DNA of 8,092 nt, taken from NCBI GenBank assembly GCA_021796155.1, contig JAJYOO010000089.1:1-8092 (forward strand). Reading direction: 5' to 3'. Under the pieces are notes generated by a model that made no database searches, was not told where the DNA came from, and saw only the letters and a program-made list of their open reading frames with translations. Positions 1 to 5,168 of the stretch are shown piece after piece. The translations under genes were made by a program, and so were the position numbers. The DNA is from Chloroflexota bacterium (GTDB lineage: Bacteria; Chloroflexota; Anaerolineae; Anaerolineales; Villigracilaceae). Numbering within the stretch: position 1 is the first letter of the stretch; each line of letters starts with the position of its first letter.

Positions 1-37
1 CGATTCCTTCCTTTTAATTATCTTAATTCTGCACGAT

Positions 38-65
38 AAAAAACTCCCCTATCAGGAGGGGAGTT
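38..65 (-). terminator. Rho-independent terminator of the aro operon
   Basis: Read on the minus strand, a perfect 9-bp stem (AACTCCCCT pairing with AGGGGAGTT, positions 65-57 and 50-42) encloses a 6-nt loop and runs straight into a tract of six T (43-38, the first two within the stem). It begins 28 nt after the aroQ stop codon, as expected for the end of the operon. There is no T tract on the other side, so it should act on minus-strand transcription only. Confidence 0.93.
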
Positions 66-92
66 CTGGCCTAGCCAAGCGGACAGGCTCGA

Positions 93-530
93 TTACTTTT
101 CTTCTATCATTTCGATCAATGCTCTTAATCCCAAAGTATATGATCTCCAACCCAATCCGACAATTTTTCCCGCGCACACCGCCGAGATCATGGACTGGTA
201 ACGAAATTCTTCGCGCGCATAAACATTTGAGATATGCACTTCGATCACCGGAATTTGAATCGAGCTGATCGCATCGCGCAGTGCGACCGATGTGTGCGTA
301 TACGCGCCGGGATTGAACACAATGCCATCCGCCCACGTACGCGCATCGTGGAGCGCATCAATCAACACGCCCTCATGATTGGACTGCTGGCACCTGACTT
401 CCGCACCCAATTCTTTTCCAAGCTCAATGACTTTCGCGTTGATCTCATCCATCGTCATCGAGCCATAAACTTCCGGCTCGCGCGTGCCAAGCAGATTCAA
501 GTTCGGGCCGTGCAAAATCAAAATTTTCAT
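93..530 (-). CDS. aroQ: Type II 3-dehydroquinate dehydratase
   Basis: This 145-residue protein catalyses the third shikimate-pathway step, dehydration of 3-dehydroquinate to 3-dehydroshikimate, in the cytoplasm. The length is normal for the type II family, which usually forms dodecamers. The family signature is complete: HGPNLNLLGTREP at residues 7-19 with the lid arginine R17, the catalytic tyrosine Y22 in VYGS, FNPGAYTHTS at 72-81 (N73, H79), EVHISN at 97-102 (H99), and R106/R110 in the REEFR segment. The ATG at 530 gives the canonical MKILILHGPN start, but I see no good Shine-Dalgarno in front of it (the preceding bases read GATTCCAA). It is the last gene of the operon, 116 bp downstream of degV and followed by the terminator. 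It is unrelated to type I AroD enzymes. Confidence 0.97.
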   Translation of the reverse strand: MKILILHGPNLNLLGTREPEVYGSMTMDEINAKVIELGKELGAEVRCQQSNHEGVLIDALHDARTWADGIVFNPGAYTHTSVALRDAISSIQIPVIEVHISNVYAREEFRYQSMISAVCAGKIVGLGWRSYTLGLRALIEMIEEK

Positions 531-549
531 TTGGAATCATGTTTCATCG

Positions 550-579
550 CCCTGAGCGGAGCGCAGCGAAGTCGAAGGG
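550..579. repeat. GC-rich dispersed-type repeat, long form
   Basis: This 30-nt element lies between degV and aroQ. It starts CCCTGAG and ends CGAAGTCGAAGGG, with complementary tips (CCCT/AGGG). The internal 10 nt CGGAGCGCAG are absent from the otherwise related 20-nt copy inside aroE at 4606-4625 (17 of 20 positions identical once the 10 nt are removed). The rest of the 531-646 gap contains a direct repeat ATGGCCT-A-ATGGCCT at 610-624 and no promoter I can defend. From memory, closely similar sequences are scattered through many Chloroflexota genomes. Confidence 0.7.
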
Positions 580-646
580 ATAACTGGAACATACTATTAC
601 GTTTCGACTATGGCCTAATGGCCTCCACTCAACGCGATAAAAATTT

Positions 647-1501
647 TTAAATATCCGTGCAATACGCCAAACCGACCGTTCCCGGCCCGGTATGTGTCCC
701 AATGGCGGGACTGACCGCAGACAGAATCGACTCAACCGCGTTCAGCTTGGCGGTGGCAGCATCAAGAACTAACTTCGCATTTTCTATTGCATTGGCTTCC
801 AATGTCGCCAAGCGAATCTTTGACTTTCCAGCACATTTTTCTGCGACCAAATCAATCACTCTCTCGTGAGCCTTCTTGGTTGTCCGAACGCTATCAGCCG
901 GCTCCACTTTGCCCTCTTTGATGGTCAGGATCGGTTTCACATTCAGCATCGAGCCGAGAAATTTTTGCGCGCCGCCGATGCGGCCGCCACGATGCAGGAA
1001 CTCCAGCGTCTCGACTGCAAAATAAACTCCAGTGTTCGGCTTAACCTTTTCCGCCAACTTTTGGCAATCCACCAGCGACGCGCCATCCGCCGCGGCACGT
1101 GCCAACGCCATCGCCTGAAATCCCAATGCCATGCCGACGTTTTCGCTGTCGAACAAAGCGATCTTATCTTTTGCCGAAGCAAGCTCCTCGCGAGCTTGTC
1201 TTGCAGAATCCAACGTGCCGGAAAGTTTGTCAGAGATGAAAACTCCCATCACATCATAGCCCTGCTCAAGCAGACTCGCGAACGCTTTATGCATCCCCGC
1301 CGGTGTGGCCTGAGACGTAGACGGCATGACTTTGGAATTCGCCAAACGCGTATAGAATTCTGCGGGCGTTATCGTCACCCCATCAAAAAACGTTTCTTCT
1401 CCCCAAATAACAGACAATGGCACAACCGTGATGTTCAGTTTCTTACACAAATCTTCAGGAATATAAGCCGTGCTATCCGTGACAATTGCAGTTTTAGACA
1501 T
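647..1501 (-). CDS. DegV family fatty-acid-binding protein
   Basis: A 284-residue DegV-family protein, the usual length. The N-terminal domain has TDST at residues 8-11, the PSTSQ lipid-pocket motif at 60-64 and SGT at 94-96. The C-terminal part has LEFLHRGGRIG at 166-176 and GTHTGPG at 268-274. Characterised relatives bind a long-chain fatty acid, and the Gram-positive FakB proteins present fatty acids to the kinase FakA. No FakA-like gene is in this window, so the partner and substrate are unknown. It has no signal peptide or membrane segment and should be cytosolic. Start chosen at 1501 because of the strong Shine-Dalgarno just upstream. It sits between aroKB and aroQ and is the only gene here with no known shikimate role, so it is probably co-transcribed but functionally unrelated, or has an unrecognised link. 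Confidence 0.95.
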   Translation of the reverse strand: MSKTAIVTDSTAYIPEDLCKKLNITVVPLSVIWGEETFFDGVTITPAEFYTRLANSKVMPSTSQATPAGMHKAFASLLEQGYDVMGVFISDKLSGTLDSARQAREELASAKDKIALFDSENVGMALGFQAMALARAAADGASLVDCQKLAEKVKPNTGVYFAVETLEFLHRGGRIGGAQKFLGSMLNVKPILTIKEGKVEPADSVRTTKKAHERVIDLVAEKCAGKSKIRLATLEANAIENAKLVLDAATAKLNAVESILSAVSPAIGTHTGPGTVGLAYCTDI

Positions 1502-1506
1502 TTTCT

Positions 1507-1512
1507 CTCCTT
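1507..1512 (-). promoter_or_regulatory. Strong ribosome binding site of degV
   Basis: AAGGAG on the minus strand, five bases before the ATG at 1501. It is the best Shine-Dalgarno in the window and fixes the degV start. Most of the aro genes have weak or no recognisable site and several rely on stop/start overlap, so degV may be translated more independently. Confidence 0.85.
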
Positions 1513-1561
1513 GGCAAAAGTTTAACTATTTTAACCCTCTAACCGCCTTTGGGGTTCAAAA

Positions 1562-3088
1562 TCATTCATCTAAAATTGACTCCAAATCTGTCACATCCAC
1601 CAACTCGACCCTACCAATTTCGACTGGCAGCGCAAAACGGATCGCCTTTGCATTTTTCTTTTTATCCACTTTCATGGCGCGGACGATTTCTTCGCGCGGC
1701 AATTCTTTTGGAATCTGGATAGGCAATCCTAACGCGGAAAGCGACTCGGCCACCGCCTCGGACAACCCTTTAGCGGCTACCGTTAAACTTTCTGCCAACT
1801 TCGCCTCAGCCACCGTTCCAATCGCCACGGCTTCGCCGTGCCGCAACTGGAAACCGCTGACAAGTTCCACCGCGTGCCCAACGGTATGTCCCAAATTAAG
1901 CGCCCCACGGAATCCTTTTTCGTACGGATCGTCCTCGATGATTTTTATCTTCACCGCCATCGCGCGTTTGACAATTTCTTCCAAATTATTTTTTATATAA
2001 TCCAATCCACGACTACATAGATAAAATAATTCGGGATCAGAAATGATTCCATGCTTCACCACTTCTGCCATGCCGGAAATTAATTCTTCATCAGGTAAAG
2101 TTTTTAGAAATTCCACATCTGACAAAACCAACTTCGGCGGATGAAACGAGCCGATCAGGTTTTTCCCTTCGGGTAAATCAAATCCAGTTTTTCCGCCTAA
2201 TGAAGAATCAACCATCGCGAGCAAAGTAGTGGGCAGGCAAATCCAATCAATACCGCGCATATACGTTGACGCGGCGAACCCGGCCATGTCGCCAATCACG
2301 CCACCGCCCAAAGCAATGACCGTGCTTTTGCGGTCGAGTTCATTCTCCAGGAAAGTCTTCCATAAAAGCGAAACGGTTTCAAGATTTTTGTGGTCTTCCC
2401 CAGCAGGCAAAACAATGTGTTTGGGTTCAATACCAGATACCGCCAAAATTGATTTTATTTTTTCAAGATGAAGCTTTGCCACATTTTCATCGGTCATGAT
2501 GATGAGATTTTGCATCGGAAAATTTGTCAGGTTTCTAACCTGACCTACGATAACGTCATATTCTCCCATTGCGGACAAATGATGTCGTCCCAAAACGATT
2601 TGCAACCGACGCGCATTCTGTTCAATAGGTTTTCCGTCCACATTTAATTGAATTGGAAACGACGCATAATGTCCATTTCGCTTCGCCAACAACGCCGATA
2701 ATTTTCCGTGCAAGTCGCCAGCCAGCAGTGGCCGCTTCTCCGGATCTGCACTCAATCTTTTGAGTAATGTTTCAAAATTTGCCGTCAGCAAAACAATTTT
2801 TCCAGAGCTTTCAGCAATTGTGCGATTTTCGTCGCGTAATAATGTACCACCGCCAAGTGCTACAACGCTCTTTTCCTCACCAGCAACGTTTTCAAGCGCT
2901 GCCAATTCCAAATCACGAAACGCAGACTCACCGCGCTCGTTCATAATTTGTGTAATCGTCTTGCCGACGAATTTTTCTATTTCACAATCCAGATCCACAA
3001 AAGGCAAGCGCAGGTTATGAGCCAATGCTTTACCAATGGATGATTTCCCTGAACCCGGCGGACCATAAAGAAAAATATGTTTCATCAT
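1562..3088 (-). CDS. aroKB: Fused shikimate kinase / 3-dehydroquinate synthase
   Basis: A 508-residue bifunctional protein. Residues 1 to about 165 are shikimate kinase (shikimate to shikimate-3-phosphate): Walker A GPPGSGKSS at 9-17, VDLD at 31-34 with D32/D34, R58 in the FRD segment, GGG at 79-81 and a lid KRPLL at 118-122. Residues about 177-508 are 3-dehydroquinate synthase (DAHP to 3-dehydroquinate, NAD and metal dependent): PAGEDHKN at 228-235, GGGVIGDMAGF at 261-271, PTTLLAMVDSSLGGKTG at 286-302, and zinc ligands E342, H401 and H417 by family analogy. Both active sites look intact. The domains catalyse steps 5 and 2, which are not consecutive. The start is one of two adjacent ATGs (3088 or 3085), preceded by a weak GGAT. 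A 19-nt palindrome is embedded near the domain junction. Confidence 0.96.
   Translation of the reverse strand: MMKHIFLYGPPGSGKSSIGKALAHNLRLPFVDLDCEIEKFVGKTITQIMNERGESAFRDLELAALENVAGEEKSVVALGGGTLLRDENRTIAESSGKIVLLTANFETLLKRLSADPEKRPLLAGDLHGKLSALLAKRNGHYASFPIQLNVDGKPIEQNARRLQIVLGRHHLSAMGEYDVIVGQVRNLTNFPMQNLIIMTDENVAKLHLEKIKSILAVSGIEPKHIVLPAGEDHKNLETVSLLWKTFLENELDRKSTVIALGGGVIGDMAGFAASTYMRGIDWICLPTTLLAMVDSSLGGKTGFDLPEGKNLIGSFHPPKLVLSDVEFLKTLPDEELISGMAEVVKHGIISDPELFYLCSRGLDYIKNNLEEIVKRAMAVKIKIIEDDPYEKGFRGALNLGHTVGHAVELVSGFQLRHGEAVAIGTVAEAKLAESLTVAAKGLSEAVAESLSALGLPIQIPKELPREEIVRAMKVDKKKNAKAIRFALPVEIGRVELVDVTDLESILDE
2526..2544. repeat. Perfect palindrome inside aroKB
   Basis: GTCAGGTT-TCT-AACCTGAC is a perfect 8-bp inverted repeat with a 3-nt loop. 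It is read in frame as GQVRNLT (residues 182-188), just after the first strand of the 3-dehydroquinate synthase domain, where other family members have a variable segment before the NAD-binding strand. No T tract follows, so it is not a terminator. From memory, near-identical 19-mers are dispersed in Chloroflexota genomes. That identity is unverified here. Confidence 0.65.
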
Positions 3089-3104
3089 TAATTATCCATC
3101 AGTA

Positions 3105-3144
3105 GTCTCGATACATTCCTCGCTATTGCTCGGAAAAACTCGAC
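3105..3144. repeat. Intergenic repeat-like element, aroC/aroKB
   Basis: On the minus strand this stretch begins GTCGAG and ends GTATCGAGAC, enclosing an imperfect stem (TTCC...GGAA). It occupies most of the 62-bp gap between the aroC stop and the aroKB start. Sequences of the form GTCGAG(n)TATCGAGAC are familiar to me as dispersed intergenic repeats in several phyla. Only this copy is in the window, so the assignment rests on recall and on the terminal dyad-like ends. Confidence 0.4.
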
Positions 3145-3150
3145 CAACGC

Positions 3151-4320
3151 TTACTCCCAAAAAATATGTCGCGTGTTATCCATCTGCAAATCTTCGAGCG
3201 ATGCTTTCCGCAGAGTTTCAAAGCGCGGCAACATTTCATTCATCGAATCGCCGCCAAGTTTTTCGATCAAGGCATCGGCCAAAACAAAAGCAACCATTGA
3301 TTCCAAAATCGGCACGGCACGCGGCACAGGACAAAAATCAGAGCGCTCATATTGGGTCGGAGATTCCTGCCCGCTGGCAAGATCAACGGTTTGTTGCGGA
3401 CTCAAGGTAGTTGCAATAGGCTTCATTGCCGCGCGAATCACGATTGGCTGTCCATTGGAAATTCCGCCTTCGATGCCGCCTGCATGATTGGTCAAACGTT
3501 GAAGATTTGAATGTTCGAGAGTCATTGCATCATGCGCTTTCGTTCCCAAGCGTTTTGCATTTTCAAATGCTTCACCAATCTCGACTCCTTTGATGGCTTG
3601 TACGCTCATCACTGCCATTGCCAATTTTGCTTCGAGTCGTTTATCCCATTGCGAAAATGAACCCAATCCGATCGGAACATTTATTGCGACGATTTCTATG
3701 ACACCGCCCAGTGTATCTTTTGTGCAGATGACTTCTTCAATACGTGCTCGCATTTTTCCAGCCGCGACTTTATCCGGGCAGCGAACGTCACTTTCTTCGG
3801 CTAAGCCAAACTGGGTTTGATAATCGCTTCCTTTTAAGTCAGCTTCGACTTCGCCGATGGATCTCACGTACCCGCCAATGACGATTCCAAATTGTGACAA
3901 AAAATGTTTGCAGACCGCGCCTGCTGCGACGCGCATGGTTGTCTCTCTGGCAGATGCTCGTTCCAGGGCAAGACGCAAGTCTTTGTATCCATATTTCACT
4001 GCGCCCGTTAAATCCGCGTGGCCGGGACGCGGTGCAGTCATCGGCTTGATGGCCTTGCCTTTCCATTTGATATGATCCGCATTCTCGACGAGCAATGCAA
4101 TCGGTGCGCCCGTTGTTTGACCATCCATAACGCCACCAAGAATCCGCGCGGAATCCTTTTCGATCTTCATCCGTCCGCCGGAGCCAAAACCTTTTTGACG
4201 GCGAGCCAGCTCAAAGTCAATGATTGAAGCGTCAAGTTTTAGTCCAGCGGGGATGCCATCGAGAATCGCGGTCAACGATGGGCCGTGGGATTCCCCAGCA
4301 GTTAAAAATCTTAAAGTCAT
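3151..4320 (-). CDS. aroC: Chorismate synthase
   Basis: A 389-residue chorismate synthase, the last common step: FMN-dependent anti-1,4 elimination of phosphate from EPSP to give chorismate. Motifs in order: GESHG at residues 9-13 with H12, RRQKGFGSGGRM at 40-51, RPGHADLTGAVKY at 98-110 with the second catalytic histidine H101, RASARETTMRVAAGA at 121-135, NHAGGIEGGISNG at 278-290, and RSDFCPVPRA at 326-335. The length fits the longer bacterial type of about 390 residues. The enzyme needs reduced FMN, and no flavin reductase domain is fused. The start ATG at 4320 overlaps the aroE stop as ATGA and has its own GGAG Shine-Dalgarno five bases upstream. The reading frame is intact and I see no repeat insertion in it. 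Confidence 0.98.
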   Translation of the reverse strand: MTLRFLTAGESHGPSLTAILDGIPAGLKLDASIIDFELARRQKGFGSGGRMKIEKDSARILGGVMDGQTTGAPIALLVENADHIKWKGKAIKPMTAPRPGHADLTGAVKYGYKDLRLALERASARETTMRVAAGAVCKHFLSQFGIVIGGYVRSIGEVEADLKGSDYQTQFGLAEESDVRCPDKVAAGKMRARIEEVICTKDTLGGVIEIVAINVPIGLGSFSQWDKRLEAKLAMAVMSVQAIKGVEIGEAFENAKRLGTKAHDAMTLEHSNLQRLTNHAGGIEGGISNGQPIVIRAAMKPIATTLSPQQTVDLASGQESPTQYERSDFCPVPRAVPILESMVAFVLADALIEKLGGDSMNEMLPRFETLRKASLEDLQMDNTRHIFWE

Positions 4321-5168
4321 TTTTTCTCCGATGCTGAAAACAAAACATCTCTAGAGATGCACTGTCCGGTCCAAAGTTCAAATGCAAGCGCGGCTTGTTC
4401 GACTAACATGCCGAGGCCGGTCGTGGCGGGCAATCCAGCAGAACAAGCATCTTTGACAAGTTTCGTTTTGCGTGGGTTGTAGACCAAATCATAAATCGCA
4501 GCTTCAGGCGGAAAAGATAAATCGTCGGACCACGGAGATTGATTTATGTTTGGCATCATGCCAACAGGCGTGGTGTTGACTATTAATTGAAAATTTGAAA
4601 GCTTGCCTTGAGCGAAGTTGAAAGGCTTGATGGTTGAAAAGTTAAGTTCCGCTGTATCAGTGTTGTCAAACTGCGAAGCGAGTTGTTGCGCTTGTTCGGC
4701 GCGGCGCGCGGCGACAGTTACATTCCATCCATCATTGACCAAAGCATAAACAACTGCCCGCGCCGAACCACCAGCACCAAGAACCAATGCCGAAGGATGA
4801 AAGATGAAAGATGAATTTCCAAGAAACCGTTTCAGGTCAGATAAAAATCCCGGCGCGTCTGTGTTATCGCCAACAAGTTTTTCATTACGAAGGAAAATTG
4901 TATTGACCGCGCCGATAGCTTTCGCTGTTGGACTAAGTTCATCCAGAAATTGGATGACGTTTTGTTTATGCGGAATAGTAACGTTGAGACCATGAATTTC
5001 TTCAGCACGAACACGAGCAAGCAAATCTTTCAAGTCCCGCAAATCATTGGGCAGAATTGGGAATAATGAATAGTCGCCTTCCAATCCAGATGCGTTCAAC
5101 GCCGCAGAATGAATTTGGGGCGACAAACTATGTTCCAACGGATAACCAGTCAAGCCGAGATGAATCAT
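4317..5168 (-). CDS. aroE: Shikimate dehydrogenase
   Basis: A 283-residue shikimate dehydrogenase reducing 3-dehydroshikimate to shikimate, probably with NADPH. The substrate domain has SLS at residues 14-16, the catalytic lysine K68 in NVTIPHK, and D104 in GDNTDAPGF. The nucleotide domain has GAGGSARA at 131-138 and AARR at 153-156, followed by NTTPVGM at 198-204 and Q258 in the GLGMLVEQAA helix. All key residues are present. The ATG at 5168 forms an ATGA overlap with the aroA stop, and the stop overlaps aroC the same way. I see no clear Shine-Dalgarno, so translation is probably coupled. Two repetitive tracts are coded in frame: a heptamer array at residues 119-126, in the linker before the Rossmann fold, and a dispersed-type repeat at 182-188, before the NTTPVGM strand. 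Confidence 0.97.
   Translation of the reverse strand: MIHLGLTGYPLEHSLSPQIHSAALNASGLEGDYSLFPILPNDLRDLKDLLARVRAEEIHGLNVTIPHKQNVIQFLDELSPTAKAIGAVNTIFLRNEKLVGDNTDAPGFLSDLKRFLGNSSFIFHPSALVLGAGGSARAVVYALVNDGWNVTVAARRAEQAQQLASQFDNTDTAELNFSTIKPFNFAQGKLSNFQLIVNTTPVGMMPNINQSPWSDDLSFPPEAAIYDLVYNPRKTKLVKDACSAGLPATTGLGMLVEQAALAFELWTGQCISRDVLFSASEKK
4326..4329 (-). promoter_or_regulatory. Ribosome binding site of aroC
   Basis: GGAG followed by five A before the aroC ATG. The site lies inside the aroE 3' end. Together with the ATGA overlap it allows both coupled re-initiation and direct initiation at aroC. Confidence 0.75.
4606..4625. repeat. Short-form dispersed-type repeat inside aroE
   Basis: CCTTGAGCGAAGTTGAAAGG matches the intergenic element at 550-579 after removal of that copy's internal 10 nt (17 of 20 identical). 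Two of the three differences (positions 3 and 18) swap a C-G for a T-A pair and keep the terminal pairing CCTT/AAGG. On the minus strand it is read as PFNFAQG, residues 182-188 of AroE, in a loop of variable length in the family. Confidence 0.65.
4793..4813. repeat. Three-unit heptamer array inside aroE
   Basis: Three tandem 7-nt units, AAGGATG, AAAGATG and AAAGATG (the last two identical). The 21 bp keep the frame and encode part of NSSFIFHPS (about residues 119-126), directly before the first strand of the nucleotide-binding domain. Orthologues usually have a short polar linker there. Confidence 0.7.

Noticed and set aside
550..579. Terminator after degV or operator for aroQ
   Set aside because: The ends pair only over four bases and no T tract follows on either strand. 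Its relationship to the copy in aroE makes a dispersed repeat the better reading.
610..624. Direct repeat ATGGCCT-A-ATGGCCT as a regulator binding site
   Set aside because: Too short to support, no adjacent promoter is recognisable, and no regulator gene is present.
1502..1561. Hairpin or promoter between aroKB and degV
   Set aside because: Only a weak 5-bp stem (AACCC/GGGTT) with a long loop and no convincing -35/-10 pair. Only the Shine-Dalgarno is supported.
866..2000. Long open frames on the plus strand opposite degV and aroKB
   Set aside because: They have no recognisable motifs, are rich in Arg/Ser/His as expected from antisense reading, and lie opposite genes with complete family signatures.
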